Counted from the first letter of the stretch, positions 18,200 to 28,031 are shown. The stretch: 64,000 bases of DNA from Pseudoglutamicibacter albus (GCF_031458175.1 NZ_JAVDXX010000001.1:992001-1056000), one strand, 5' to 3'. The notes: generated by a model from the letters alone, not told the origin. Numbers and translations are program-made.

Positions 18200-19870
18200 T
18201 TACCAGACGCGTTCGTCAATGACACGCGGGCTGCTGTAGATGCCAGGCCCGATGGTGCTTCTGTGCCATCTGCTTAGGGTTGGTACAACGATGCTGGTCC
18301 TGGCTGGTGTGCGAACGTCACGCCATGCTGGTGGAACAAGTAGCTTGCGTTGAGTACGTGGAAGGCTCACTGCCAGGATGCTGATGGTGGTAGAGATCAG
18401 GATGAATACAAGCTGGAAGCTACCGAGTTCTTGCCATGGCGGTAGTGAGATCTGTGTTGAGGTAGTCCAGATGACGTGGGCAATGCTTCCCCACACGATG
18501 AGCTGTTCAACGAATCCGAAGTACATGCGGCGGCACAGCAAGAACGGCAAGAACCAGTAGAAGTACCACGGCTGGATGACGGGGTTGAGCAGGCTTGCCG
18601 CCAGGAGTACGAGGCCGGATGCCGTCAGTGGCGAGATCTTGGGGCGGGCTAGCGCGAACCACACGGCGAGCCCGATAGCGATGAGTTTACCGACCGCATA
18701 GAAGAGGGCTTGGGCGATCAAACCTGCTTGTGCTCCACCCGCGAAGGATACGAGTTTGCCGAACCCTAGACCGAGCAGCCCAAACGGAGCGAAGGGGAAG
18801 ATCGCCATGCCTTGTCCAGCCATCGCGGTGATCCAACCGAACCACGTCCCGGTCACGATTCCGAGGAGGGTCAAGACGAAGGCTACGGTCACGCCGGTAA
18901 TGATCCAGCACATCCAGCGGCGGCCCCAGCTCGCGTTCTTGCCCGCCCAGGTGAGGCCAATGAACGGCAGGCATAGAACCACGATGGGTTTGATCGCGAT
19001 CGCAGCTGTAGCCAGCAACAGCCCAGCGACTACTTTATTGCGCCGTAGCGCTACGAATGCCCACATCATGAGACCGACCATGAGCGCATCGTTATGCCCT
19101 GAGGCGATCATCGAATACAGGAAAAGCGGTGACGCTGCAGTGACCCATTGAACCCAGGTTGGGTTCACGCCGTGGTCGCGGCTGAGTTTGGGGATGATCT
19201 TCATGAAGATGATGACCCCGACCAGCGCGATGAGTCGGAAGAGGAACAGCGCGATGTCTGGGTTACCCCACGAAACAAGCGCGACGGCTGCCGCCATGAT
19301 CAGAAACAGCGGCCCGTAAGGGGAGGCGGATTCCGCCCATACTGAGGCGGCACCTTGCCCAAACCAGCCCGGAACCTGGGAGACCCAGTCCGTGTATGGG
19401 TTTTTACCCAGCATCAAGAGCCGACCTTGGGCGAGGTAGGAATACATGTCGTTGCTGAAGATCGGTGGCGCGAAGAACCACGGCGCGCTCCATAGAACCA
19501 CGATGCGGGTCTGGACGTGGTGCCCGTCCGATAGCGAGAGGCGGCGGGCAAGCTGGATCCAGGCGTGACTTGCGAGCCCAACGGCCGTAGCGAGCCCGAT
19601 GACTGCCGCCCAGAGGACCGCGTCATTAGCGCGCAAAGCATTCACGAATGTAGAGCCGGTGAAGGTCGCATCTGGCGTGTTGGCTACAAACCCGATGGCC
19701 CAAGCGGAAACCGCTGCGAGCACCGATGCGAGGAAACCGACCCATACGGTGGTGTTGAGCCGCAAAGCATCAGGGAGCACGCGTCTACGCATACGCGACC
19801 ACGCCGAACGTGAGGAGCGTGGCCGAGACGAAGCCTGCGGGCTTTCGTGCGCTGTAACGCTGTGATCCAT
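18200..19870 (-). CDS. polyprenol-phosphomannose-dependent mannosyltransferase (MptA/MptB-like)
   Basis: Integral membrane GT-C glycosyltransferase of 556 residues with roughly 12 to 14 membrane helices. MptA and MptB add alpha-1,6-linked mannose from polyprenol phosphate to lipoglycans such as lipomannan. The marker loop SNDMYSYLAQGRL followed by GKNPY, and YGPLFL, is characteristic of this family and holds the probable catalytic acid. ATG 19870 has AGGGGAG just upstream. The hydrophilic N-terminal 35 residues are Ser/Arg rich. Substrate and linkage cannot be decided from sequence. Confidence 0.85.
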   Translation of the reverse strand: MDHSVTAHESPQASSRPRSSRSAWSRMRRRVLPDALRLNTTVWVGFLASVLAAVSAWAIGFVANTPDATFTGSTFVNALRANDAVLWAAVIGLATAVGLASHAWIQLARRLSLSDGHHVQTRIVVLWSAPWFFAPPIFSNDMYSYLAQGRLLMLGKNPYTDWVSQVPGWFGQGAASVWAESASPYGPLFLIMAAAVALVSWGNPDIALFLFRLIALVGVIIFMKIIPKLSRDHGVNPTWVQWVTAASPLFLYSMIASGHNDALMVGLMMWAFVALRRNKVVAGLLLATAAIAIKPIVVLCLPFIGLTWAGKNASWGRRWMCWIITGVTVAFVLTLLGIVTGTWFGWITAMAGQGMAIFPFAPFGLLGLGFGKLVSFAGGAQAGLIAQALFYAVGKLIAIGLAVWFALARPKISPLTASGLVLLAASLLNPVIQPWYFYWFLPFLLCRRMYFGFVEQLIVWGSIAHVIWTTSTQISLPPWQELGSFQLVFILISTTISILAVSLPRTQRKLLVPPAWRDVRTPARTSIVVPTLSRWHRSTIGPGIYSSPRVIDERVW

Positions 19871-19959
19871 GACTCCCCTGTTCGATTCGAGCTCAATGAG
19901 GCGCTGTTTATAAGCCCGGTTCTCTACAACCGTGCTCCCCTAAGGTTACGCTGAGATCT

Positions 19960-20613
19960 ATGGAATCTCGCTCTGATCATGCAACGAAATCTGACCAGGT
20001 TCATCATTCCGGATCTGCAATCGGAACAAAACCCACCTCACACAACAGCCGGACGTTGGGCCGCGATGACATGCCGCTGGTGTGGATCGACTGCGAAATG
20101 ACGGGCCTCGATGCGGTTAACGATGCCCTGATCGAAGTCGCTGTGATCATCACTGACGCGCAGTTGCAGCCGGTTGATGAGGGCATCAGCGTGGTCATCA
20201 AGCCACTTGCTGGGGCGATTGAGCGTATGGACGATTTCGTGACTCGTATGCACACGAATTCGGGGTTGTTGGAAGAGCTCGATGCCGGTGTTTCGATGCA
20301 AGCGGCTCAAGATTCTGTTCTGAGCTATATTCAACGGTTCGTCCCCGAGGCGGGCATCGCGCTGCTTGCGGGTAATTCGGTAGGCAATGACCGCTTGTTC
20401 TTGGCCCGCGACATGCCTGAGGTGATTGATCATCTGCACTACCGCATCGTCGATGTGTCCTCGATCAAGGAGCTTGCCCGCCGCTGGTACCCGCAAGATT
20501 TCGATGCGGCACCCGCTAAGACCGGTAACCACCGGGCTCTGGGTGACATTCAAGACTCGATCGATGAGCTCGCTTACTACCGCCGCACCATCATGAAGGC
20601 AGCGAGATCATGA
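19960..20613 (+). CDS. orn: oligoribonuclease
   Basis: 3'-to-5' DEDDh exonuclease that removes 2-5 nt RNA and pGpG, the last step of RNA decay. Motif I WIDCEMTGLD is at about 42-51, GNSVGNDRLFL holds the second Asp, and HRALGDIQDSI the catalytic His and last Asp. ATG 19960 gives 217 residues with a polar 37-residue lead absent from most homologues. ATG 20071 (MPLVWIDCEMTG) would give a 180-residue protein. Neither has a strong ribosome site, so the N-terminus is open. Confidence 0.93.
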   Translation: MESRSDHATKSDQVHHSGSAIGTKPTSHNSRTLGRDDMPLVWIDCEMTGLDAVNDALIEVAVIITDAQLQPVDEGISVVIKPLAGAIERMDDFVTRMHTNSGLLEELDAGVSMQAAQDSVLSYIQRFVPEAGIALLAGNSVGNDRLFLARDMPEVIDHLHYRIVDVSSIKELARRWYPQDFDAAPAKTGNHRALGDIQDSIDELAYYRRTIMKAARS

Positions 20614-20790
20614 AACACAGCGCTACGATGAGCAACAGCGAGGCCTACCCCGTTTTTGTGTTGCTTTCGCCACGGTGAACGCATGCGATTAGGTTGCCAA
20701 CACTTTAACGTGTAGAGTCTCTGCTGTTGCCTCAATCCCAGGCGCTTCGGTTCCAGCCGAAACCAACGTGGGAGGCTGACAACTGAATAT

Positions 20791-20864
20791 GGTGGGTGTA
20801 GCTCAGCCGGTAGAGCGTCTGGTTGTGGTCCAGAAGGTCGCGGGTTCAAGCCCCGTCACTCACC
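20791..20864 (+). tRNA. tRNA-His(GUG)
   Basis: Cloverleaf with acceptor GTGGGTG/CACTCAC. It carries the extra 5' G (20791) opposite C73 (20864) that defines tRNA-His. Anticodon stem TCTGG/CCAGA with loop TTGTGGT gives GTG. Confidence 0.95.
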
Positions 20865-20877
20865 CAGGTACAGGAGG

Positions 20878-20941
20878 CCCAAACCTCGACACGAGTCAAT
20901 GACCTAGAAAGTAGGTAATCGTTGTCAGGTTTGGGTCTCTT
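20878..20941 (+). terminator. terminator after tRNA-His
   Basis: Outer arms CCCAAACCT (20878-20886) and AGGTTTGGG (20927-20935) with further inner pairing and a T-rich tail. Confidence 0.75.
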
Positions 20942-21153
20942 TTCGTCTAGACCTTCTTGTCTAGCCCCTATTCTCTAGCTTCGCCCACCTACAAGTGCGT
21001 GGCGGGTTGTTTCTGACTGAGCTTGCTTCCGGGGGTTAGACTTATCCTCTGTATGGCCCAGGCCCGCATTCACACGCGGACTGCTGGGAGGGTGCGGAAC
21101 TTGTGGCTATGCCGCAGTTGAATCGCCCCCGACAGTTTGGAGGATGTAGCATC

Positions 21154-22659
21154 GTGTCCACGCAGATCCAGCGCAAAGTCGGGTTCGACCCTCTCCGCTA
21201 CATCGACCTCCAATCCAAACACATCGCGGAACGCCGCCAGCAGATCGGCGGCAAACTCTATTTGGAGATGGGCGGCAAACTCTTCGATGATCTCCATGCC
21301 TCCCGTGTGTTGCCGGGTTTCACCCCTGATAACAAGATCAGGATGCTCCAGACGCTGGCGGATGAGCTCGAGATCTTGATCACGCTCAACGCTAAAGACC
21401 TCGAGAGGAACAAGGTCCGGGCCGATCTGAACATCCCGTACGAAGAAGACGCGCTACGTTTGATCGACGCGTTCCGCGATATGGGCTTCCTTGTAGAGCA
21501 CATCGTCTTGACGCGTTTCGAAGAAGGCAATGAGGCCGCTGAGCGCTTCAAGGCGCGCCTGATCAAGCTCGGACTCAAGGTCGCTGTGCACCGCACCATT
21601 TCCGGTTACCCGGACGACACAGACCAGGTGGTCTCCCCCGAGGGCTTAGGGCGCAACGAATATGTCGAAACAACCCGCGATCTCATCGTGGTCACTGCCC
21701 CGGGGCCAGGGTCTGGCAAGCTTGCGACGTGCCTTTCGCAGATCTATCACGATCACCAGCGCGGCACGACCTCTGGTTACGCGAAGTTTGAGACCTTCCC
21801 GGTCTGGAACCTGCCGTTGAATCATCCGGTCAACCTCGCTTATGAGGCAGCGACCGCGGACCTTGATGATGTCAACGTGATCGACCCGTTCCACCTCGCC
21901 GCATACGGTGAACAAGCCATTAACTACAACCGCGACGTCGAGGTCTTCCCGCTACTGAAGACCCTGCTCGATGAACTCGCTGGCGGTTCCCCCTACGAAT
22001 CCCCCACCGACATGGGCGTCAACATGGTTGCTGACGCGATCATCGACGACGATGTCTGCCGGGAGGCCGCGACCCAAGAGATCATCCGCCGCTGGTATAA
22101 GGCTCGAGTCCAAGAACGCCGCGAGGGGCTCGACCCGATCTATTCACGCCGCATCTCTCTGGTGATGGGTAAGGTAGGCTGCGCACCCGAAGACCGCGCA
22201 GTCGTCGCTCCAGCGCTCGAAGTCGCTGAAGCAACCGACGCCCCGGCATCAGCGATCCAGTTGCACGACGGCACCATCATCACGGGTAAAACATCCGCTC
22301 TGCTCGGCACGTGCTCGGCGACCCTGCTGAACGCGCTCAAGCATCTTGCAGGGCTTCCCAAAGAAGTGCAGTTGCTCGCGCCTACCTCGATCCGCCCAAT
22401 CCAGTCGCTGAAGATCGATCACCTCGGATCCCAGAACCCGCGGCTTCACACCGACGAGGTCCTGATTGCGTTGTCTGTGTCCGCGGAGCGTGACCCGAAC
22501 GCACGCGCCGCATTGGACCAGCTCCAGGCCTTACGCGGGTGCGACGTCCACACAACCACGATCCTCGGCTCAGTCGACGAAGGCATCTTCCGTAACCTTG
22601 GTGTGCAGGTGACGTCCGAACCTGTGTTCCAAGCCCGCGGCGTCTACAACAAACGCTAA
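21154..22659 (+). CDS. DUF1846 (UPF0371) family protein
   Basis: A 501-residue protein that covers the DUF1846 family end to end. Recognisable segments are [16 protein letters not shown] at the start, [22 protein letters not shown] near the middle (glycine-rich, possibly phosphate binding), the [27 protein letters not shown] stretch and [15 protein letters not shown] at the end. The biochemical function is not established. GTG 21154 is chosen for the GGAGG 9 nt upstream, not the earlier ATG at 21103. def follows 37 nt downstream and may share the transcript. Confidence 0.9.
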   Translation: MSTQIQRKVGFDPLRYIDLQSKHIAERRQQIGGKLYLEMGGKLFDDLHASRVLPGFTPDNKIRMLQTLADELEILITLNAKDLERNKVRADLNIPYEEDALRLIDAFRDMGFLVEHIVLTRFEEGNEAAERFKARLIKLGLKVAVHRTISGYPDDTDQVVSPEGLGRNEYVETTRDLIVVTAPGPGSGKLATCLSQIYHDHQRGTTSGYAKFETFPVWNLPLNHPVNLAYEAATADLDDVNVIDPFHLAAYGEQAINYNRDVEVFPLLKTLLDELAGGSPYESPTDMGVNMVADAIIDDDVCREAATQEIIRRWYKARVQERREGLDPIYSRRISLVMGKVGCAPEDRAVVAPALEVAEATDAPASAIQLHDGTIITGKTSALLGTCSATLLNALKHLAGLPKEVQLLAPTSIRPIQSLKIDHLGSQNPRLHTDEVLIALSVSAERDPNARAALDQLQALRGCDVHTTTILGSVDEGIFRNLGVQVTSEPVFQARGVYNKR

Positions 22660-22696
22660 ACCCCATAGTTTTCCAACAACACCAGGAGCTTCCCTC

Positions 22697-23272
22697 GTGG
22701 CCGTACGCCCCATCGTGATCTATACAGAACCGGTCCTGCATCAGCGTGCCGCTGACGTCACAGAGATTGACGACGAGGTCCGCACCTTAGTTGCGGACAT
22801 GTTCGAAACCATGGATGCGGCTAACGGTGTGGGTCTTGCAGCACCTCAGGTTGGTGTGGGCTTGAGGATTTTCACGTGGGACTACGATGAGCATGAAGAC
22901 GATGCACCGAGCCGCGGCGTGGTCATCAACCCTCAGATCACGCTGTCGAAGGTCTCGGGTGCTAACCCTGATCCGGAGCGGCACACCGAAGGGTGCTTGT
23001 CAGTTCCCGGGCTGGATTTCCCGCTGCAGCGCGCCGACTACGCGCACCTGACCGGTATCGACGTTGACGGTAACCCCGTTGACTTCGAAGCGACCGGTTG
23101 GTTCGCTCGCATCCTGCAACACGAATACTGGCATCTTGAAGGGAAGCTCTATGTTGACATGCTCAATGACCGCTGGACCCGCCGGTGGAAACGCGAACGG
23201 AAGAAAGCCGGGATGACCGAGCCAGGGCTAACCTGGATGCCCGGTGTTGACCCTGACCCCTTCGGACACTAG
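22697..23272 (+). CDS. def: peptide deformylase
   Basis: Metalloenzyme that removes formyl from N-terminal Met of new proteins. 191 residues. Motif 1 GVGLAAPQVG is at 44-53, motif 2 EGCLSVPG with the metal ligand Cys100, motif 3 QHEYWHLEG with His142, Glu143 and His146. The residue before the second His is Trp145, where the family normally has Asp (HExDH). All metal ligands and the catalytic Glu are kept, so activity is likely. The basic C-terminal tail (RRWKRERKK) is typical of actinobacterial type. Start is GTG with AGGAG upstream. Confidence 0.93.
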   Translation: MAVRPIVIYTEPVLHQRAADVTEIDDEVRTLVADMFETMDAANGVGLAAPQVGVGLRIFTWDYDEHEDDAPSRGVVINPQITLSKVSGANPDPERHTEGCLSVPGLDFPLQRADYAHLTGIDVDGNPVDFEATGWFARILQHEYWHLEGKLYVDMLNDRWTRRWKRERKKAGMTEPGLTWMPGVDPDPFGH

Positions 23273-23313
23273 GAACCCGCCCGCTGCCAGACAGATACAG
23301 GCATGCAACGGAG

Positions 23314-23353
23314 AAAGGTGTGGCCCGGAGGTTTTCCTCCGGGCCACACCTTT
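23314..23353. terminator. bidirectional terminator between def and gap
   Basis: A perfect 18-bp inverted repeat with loop TTTT, A3 at the left and T3 at the right, between convergent genes. Confidence 0.9.
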
Positions 23354-23388
23354 CGTTCTATGCCGCTACTCGGGCTGAATCGGCTGCC

Positions 23389-24831
23389 TTACTTGACGGC
23401 TGGGATTGCGACCGGGTGGCTACCTGCCATCTTCTCGATGATGCGTACCACCTGGCACGAGTAACCGAACTCGTTGTCATACCAAACGTAGAGGATCACG
23501 TGCTTCTTGTCGGCTGCGACGATGGTTGCGCGGCCGTCAACGATGCCGGCGCGGCGGGAACCGACGAAGTCAGTGGACACAACCTCTGGGGAGTCGGTGT
23601 AGTCGATCTGCTTGTGCAGTTCACCCGAGAGCGAGGTTTCGCGTAGGAAGTTGTTGATGTCCTCGACCGAGGTTTCCTTCTCAAGGGTCAGGTTGAGGAT
23701 CGCCATCGAAACATCCGGGGTTGGGACGCGTACGGCGTTACCGGTGAGCTTGCCTTCTAGCTCCGGCAGGGCCTTCGCTACTGCCTTCGCGGCACCGGTT
23801 TCGGTGAGCACCATGTTCAGGACTGCGGAGCGGCCGCGGCGCTCGCCCTTGTGGAAGTTGTCGATGAGGTTCTGGTCGTTAGTGAACGCGTGGACGGTCT
23901 CGACGTGGCCCTGTACAACGCCGTAGCGGTCGTTGACGGCCTTCAGGACTGGGGTGATCGCGTTGGTCGTGCAGGACGCTGCTGAGAGGATCGTGTCTTC
24001 GGCGGTGATGTCGTCGTCGTTGACGCCGAACACGATGTTCTTGATCTCGCCCTTACCTGGGGCCGTCAGCAGAGCGGCGCTCGTGCCCTTGGCTTGCAGG
24101 TGCTGGCCGAGGCCTTCTTCGTCGCGCCAGCGGCCGGTGTTGTCAACCACGATGGCGTTCTCGATGCCGTACTGGGTGTAGTCCACCTGGGCTGGATCGT
24201 TAGCGTAGATGAACTGGATCTGGGTGCCGTTAGCGGTGATCGTGTTGTTCTCTTCGTCAACAACGATCGAACCGTCGAATGCACCGTGGACGGAGTCGCG
24301 GCGCAGCAGGGATGCGCGCTTCTGCAGGTCGTTATCTGCGCCCTTACGTACTACAACGCCGCGCAGGCGCAGGCCTACACCGCCGCGTTCGATGAGGATG
24401 CGGGCCAGGAGACGGCCGATGCGGCCGAAACCGTAAAGGACTACGTCACGAGCGCCGCTCGCGTCTGCCTTCTGACCTAGAACGTCTGCGTAGAGTTCAG
24501 CGAGGAACGCATCCGCGTCGTCTGCACCCTTTTCTTCGAATGCACGGTTCAGACGGCCCAGGTCGATCGAAACGTTGCCTGGGTTGAGTTCATCGAGCTT
24601 CACCAGCAGATCGTAGGTGCGCTGCGGGTCGAGTTCCTTGCCCTCAATGCGGCGAACCACACGGTGAGCCTTGAGGATGTCAACTACTGAAACATTGATC
24701 AGTTTGCGACCGTAGATCGAGGTCACCACGTTGTTTTCGCGGTAGAGACGACCGATCAGCGGAATCATCTTCTCCGCTAGAGCCTCACGGTTCTTCCAGT
24801 CTGCGTATACAGCTTCAGTCTGCTGGGTCAC
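23389..24831 (-). CDS. gap: glyceraldehyde-3-phosphate dehydrogenase, long GapB-type
   Basis: Interconverts glyceraldehyde 3-phosphate and 1,3-bisphosphoglycerate. It has 480 residues against about 335 for the common form: an N-terminal helical extension of about 125 residues precedes the Rossmann motif GFGRIGR (134-140). The active-site Cys287 lies in ASCTTN. This layout matches the GapB class of corynebacteria, there linked to gluconeogenic flux. GTG 24831 is chosen for the AGGAG 7 nt upstream, although the frame is open to 25002. The gene sits between def and rnpB. Cofactor preference was not judged. Confidence 0.92.
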   Translation of the reverse strand: MTQQTEAVYADWKNREALAEKMIPLIGRLYRENNVVTSIYGRKLINVSVVDILKAHRVVRRIEGKELDPQRTYDLLVKLDELNPGNVSIDLGRLNRAFEEKGADDADAFLAELYADVLGQKADASGARDVVLYGFGRIGRLLARILIERGGVGLRLRGVVVRKGADNDLQKRASLLRRDSVHGAFDGSIVVDEENNTITANGTQIQFIYANDPAQVDYTQYGIENAIVVDNTGRWRDEEGLGQHLQAKGTSAALLTAPGKGEIKNIVFGVNDDDITAEDTILSAASCTTNAITPVLKAVNDRYGVVQGHVETVHAFTNDQNLIDNFHKGERRGRSAVLNMVLTETGAAKAVAKALPELEGKLTGNAVRVPTPDVSMAILNLTLEKETSVEDINNFLRETSLSGELHKQIDYTDSPEVVSTDFVGSRRAGIVDGRATIVAADKKHVILYVWYDNEFGYSCQVVRIIEKMAGSHPVAIPAVK

Positions 24832-25057
24832 TGACAACTCCTGGTTGATTGGATCAGCCAGCAACCACGCATGTTGTGAGCGTTCGCTGGCCAAGACGGT
24901 GTGGTGCCCGCTCCACCTGTTCGGTGCGCGCGCTAATCCGCATACCATTCTACCTAAGGGAGCGGCTCTGGCTAAGAGAGCCATAAAGCCACCCGCTTCC
25001 ACGCAAAGACTAGCTTGGACGTGGAGCGCCTGAGGGGGCGTACCAGAACGGTGCTGT

Positions 25058-25440
25058 GGCGGAAGAAGACGGCCATAAGCCGGATTCTGTACGCGTGACG
25101 CGTTACCGCACCCCGCGGGACGATCATCTATCTAGAGCCGCCATTGCTGGTGGCTTCAAGCAACCAACCCGACTACTTCGGCGGACAGCCTGATCGCGTA
25201 GTCTGCTCGGTCTTGCTCCGGGTGGGGTTTTTCTGGCCGCGCTAGTCACCTAGCGCGCCGGTGGTCTCTTACACCACCCTTTCACCCTTACCGCGCACCC
25301 AATCATGGATCGCGGCGGTCTGCTCTCTGTTGCACTTTCCTGCAGGTCACCCTGAGTGGACGTTATCCACCACCCTGTCCTGTGGAGTCCGGACTTTCCT
25401 CGACACCTGTGTCGCGATCGTCTGTCCGTCTCCTTCCGCA
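25058..25440 (-). ncRNA. rnpB: RNase P RNA, bacterial class A
   Basis: Catalytic RNA that matures tRNA 5' ends. The universal 5' block GAGGAAAGTCCGGACTCC is on the minus strand at about 25383-25402, and the 3' block ACAGAATCCGGCTTAT at about 25077-25092. Both ends were set by the P1 helix: 25426-25439 pairs with 25059-25072 with one G-U. That gives about 383 nt, a normal size. No protein should be called here, although the yaaA frame stays open through part of it. Confidence 0.95.
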
Positions 25441-25446
25441 CCCTTC

Positions 25447-25475
25447 ATCCTACCCATGCATGCGGCCCGCTCAGA
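25447..25475 (-). promoter_or_regulatory. probable rnpB promoter
   Basis: On the minus strand TCTGAG (25470-25475) and TAGGAT (25447-25452) are 17 nt apart, and the -10 ends 7 nt before the RNA 5' end. The -35 is weak. Confidence 0.4.
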
Positions 25476-25491
25476 TTTCTGCGGGGCTATG

Positions 25492-26271
25492 ATGTCGTTC
25501 GTGATGATTCTTCTGCCGCCTTCCGAAGGTAAGACACCCGCCAGCAACGGCGCGAGCATCGACCTTAATTCGCTCGCATGCCCGGAACTGGCCGAGGCCC
25601 GCCGTGAAGTGGCACGCCACCTTGAAGAGGTTTCTGTGGGGGCCGATGCCGCGGAAGTCCTTGGAGTCGGCAAGGCTGTTGCTCACGAGATTGAACGCAA
25701 CATCGATATCTTCGATGCCCCAGCCGCTCCCGCGCACGATATCTACACTGGTGTGCTTTACGACGCGCTGGACTACGCAGGGATGAGCCCAACACAGAAG
25801 AGAAAGGCCGCAGACCGGATCTTTGTGATCTCAGCGTTGTGGGGTGTTGTCGGGCTGGCCGATCGCATCCCGGCGTATCGGTTGTCGATGGACGTGAAGC
25901 TACCCGAGCTCGGCAAACTCGGGACATACTGGAAACCACGGCTCGCCACAGCGCTTGCAGACAGCGCGGAAGGCGAGCTCATCGTCGATTGCCGCTCAGC
26001 GGCCTATCAAGCAGCCTACGTTCCAGACCCCCAACAGACCGTGACCGTCAACGTGGTTCAGATCAAAGATGGGAAACGCAAGGTCGTCTCGCATCACGCT
26101 AAATACACGCGCGGGATAGTTGCTCGTCTACTCATGCAAACCCGTGGCGAAGGACCCCAAACTCCGCATGCCCTGCTCACCGCGATGCAGAAACATTGGC
26201 CACAAACAGAACTCACCGAACCCACCCCACGCAAGGCCGGGCAACTCACGGTCGTTCTCGACGAAAACTAG
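25492..26271 (+). CDS. yaaA: peroxide stress protein YaaA
   Basis: Member of the YaaA/DUF328 family, which in E. coli lowers free iron under H2O2 stress and binds DNA. About 259 residues. The signature MILLPPSEGKT opens the protein. Later family segments are IFVISALWGVVGLADRIPAYRLSMDVKLP, VDCRSAAYQ and VSHHAKYTRG. ATG 25492 is preferred because GGGG lies 5 nt upstream; GTG 25501 and ATG 25504 are alternatives. The frame stays open leftwards but that part is rnpB. It is divergent from rnpB with only about 50 nt between them. Confidence 0.9.
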   Translation: MSFVMILLPPSEGKTPASNGASIDLNSLACPELAEARREVARHLEEVSVGADAAEVLGVGKAVAHEIERNIDIFDAPAAPAHDIYTGVLYDALDYAGMSPTQKRKAADRIFVISALWGVVGLADRIPAYRLSMDVKLPELGKLGTYWKPRLATALADSAEGELIVDCRSAAYQAAYVPDPQQTVTVNVVQIKDGKRKVVSHHAKYTRGIVARLLMQTRGEGPQTPHALLTAMQKHWPQTELTEPTPRKAGQLTVVLDEN

Positions 26272-26314
26272 CCGCGCTCATACGACCAGTTACGCACCGT
26301 GTCCACGCACTCAG

Positions 26315-27049
26315 TTAGGCACCGCGCTCACGTACGAGGATAATCCCGGTTTGGGGGCAGAACGCGAGTTCCTCTTCCCCGAGTGCTCGGATGTGTTCGA
26401 GTTCTTGCGGGTTCAAAGGCAACCCGGTTGCTGTGCAGGTGTCGTTATCGAGGCGGGCAACCCCAACCCCGTGTTCGGCGACCAGCTTCTCAAAAAGCTC
26501 AAGCAGTTCCGGAGCTAGTTTGGCGCTCGCTTCTTGCCGTTGAGCCTCGGCTGCGTTAATACGTTCAACGAGAGATGCCCGCGTATCGCGCACATACACT
26601 TGTGCCGCCTGGTTCTCCGCCACGGCCGCGCTCAAGACACGTTCAGCGGCTTGAGCGTCGGCTCGTTTCTCTTCACGCTCTTCGGCCGTGTCAACAAGGG
26701 TTTCTTCGAGGGTGGAGCGTCGTTCACGCAAAATATCGAGCATCCGCGCCAAACGGTCGGCCTCGCTACGCGGCTCCACACCGGCAAGCAGCTGCTCTTC
26801 CTTCACGTCGATATCTGTTGCGAGCTCGGCGATCGCGTTCTCAAGGTCGGCAACCGAACGGTTCAGCACGTCAAGCTGGCGCAGTTCATCGTCACGTTCA
26901 GCACGCGCTTGGATCGCATCGGCGCGCGCCTGACGGACGCGCTCGGCTGTGGCAACCGCATCGTGCTCGCGGCGCCATTGAGCCACCGAGGAGATCAAAT
27001 CCTGAATCTCAAGCAACAGCTCTTGATGCTCACGTGTTGCAGTAACCAC
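26315..27049 (-). CDS. coiled-coil protein with degenerate C4-type zinc ribbon
   Basis: A 244-residue protein: about 175 residues of Glu/Ala/Arg-rich antiparallel coiled coil, then a C-terminal domain of the zf-RING_7 (C4 zinc ribbon) type. Homologues have CxxC...CxxC. Here the knuckles read Cys205-Thr-Ala-Thr208 and Cys231-Pro-Gln-Thr234, so the second Cys of each is Thr and zinc binding is doubtful. The rest of the domain (GLPLNPQELEHI, GIILVR) is well kept. It follows the NIF3-like gene on the same strand, the usual actinobacterial pairing. The function is unknown. Confidence 0.85.
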   Translation of the reverse strand: MVTATREHQELLLEIQDLISSVAQWRREHDAVATAERVRQARADAIQARAERDDELRQLDVLNRSVADLENAIAELATDIDVKEEQLLAGVEPRSEADRLARMLDILRERRSTLEETLVDTAEEREEKRADAQAAERVLSAAVAENQAAQVYVRDTRASLVERINAAEAQRQEASAKLAPELLELFEKLVAEHGVGVARLDNDTCTATGLPLNPQELEHIRALGEEELAFCPQTGIILVRERGA

Positions 27050-27164
27050 GACGATCCCTACTTCCGTATCCGAGGCCTCACTGCCTATCTTTCCATTCTC
27101 CCACGCTTCCCTGAACCCGCATCTAGAAGCCGGGGCTGGAAACGTTGCAAACTGCGAGACTATT

Positions 27165-28031
27165 TCAGGGGGTCAGAATGAAATCCCACGGGTCCGTGTT
27201 GACTTGGCTCACCTGGCATACAACATCGAAGCCGTCATCTTGCAGGGAACGGCTCAACGCATCGGCTGCTGCGGGTAGCCATAACCATTCCGATGCGAAA
27301 TGCGATACATCGATGAGGTACGGGCGGTCATTCACCGCGGCTTCGCGGGCTTCCGATGCGGGATGGTGGCGTAGGTCAGCTGTTACGTACACATCGGCTT
27401 TGGATTTGCGTACGGCATCGAAGAGCGAGTCCCCTGCCCCGCCGCACACTGCAACGCGTTTGACTGCCCCTTCCGGGTTGCCGGCAACCCGGACACCGCC
27501 AGCCACAGACGGCATGATGCTGTAGACCCGTTCGGCGAACTCCGCTAGCGTGCATTCCTCAGCCAGGTCGCCCACCCGGCCGATGCCTTCACCTTCAACA
27601 CCGCGATCAACGGGCGCCAGCGGCTCGGATTGTTCGACGCCCAAGCCGCGGATGATGACGTCGGAAACCCCGCCCAAAGCGGAATCCGCTGAGGTGTGAG
27701 CGGTATAGAGTGCGCAACCAGCCTCGATCAGCGTGTGCACTACGCGGCCTTTGAAGCGGTCGCCGGCAACAGAGTTCACCGCCCGCAACATCAGAGGATG
27801 GTGTGTCAAGAGCAGATCAGCGCCGCGTTCGATCGCGTCAACTGCGACGTCCTCGGTCGGATCAACCGCGAACACGATGCGTCGAATCAGCTGATCAGGT
27901 CGCCCCGTCACCGGGCCCACGGCATCCCACGACTCCGCTAGAGACTCAGGCCACAGCCGATTGATGTGCTCCCAAACCGTGGCGAGCGTAGGAGCCTTGC
28001 CCACTGAGACATCCGATGCAGTAGAACTCAT
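27165..28031 (-). CDS. Nif3-like dinuclear metal centre hexameric protein
   Basis: Member of the NIF3/YbgI/YqfO family (288 residues). Metal ligands are visible: His-His in LLLTHHPLM, Asp in YTAHTSADSALGGVSD, and the C-terminal His and Glu in DVSHFASEWLW. A GTP cyclohydrolase I type 2 role has been proposed for relatives, but the function is not settled. ATG 28031 has no ribosome site; an AT-rich stretch lies directly upstream, so a leaderless transcript is possible. It is divergent from msrA. Confidence 0.9.
   Translation of the reverse strand: MSSTASDVSVGKAPTLATVWEHINRLWPESLAESWDAVGPVTGRPDQLIRRIVFAVDPTEDVAVDAIERGADLLLTHHPLMLRAVNSVAGDRFKGRVVHTLIEAGCALYTAHTSADSALGGVSDVIIRGLGVEQSEPLAPVDRGVEGEGIGRVGDLAEECTLAEFAERVYSIMPSVAGGVRVAGNPEGAVKRVAVCGGAGDSLFDAVRKSKADVYVTADLRHHPASEAREAAVNDRPYLIDVSHFASEWLWLPAAADALSRSLQDDGFDVVCQVSQVNTDPWDFILTP

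Noticed and set aside
25261-25491. N-terminal extension of YaaA
   Set aside because: The frame is open but this DNA encodes RNase P RNA on the other strand, and the YaaA family begins at MILLPPSEGKT.
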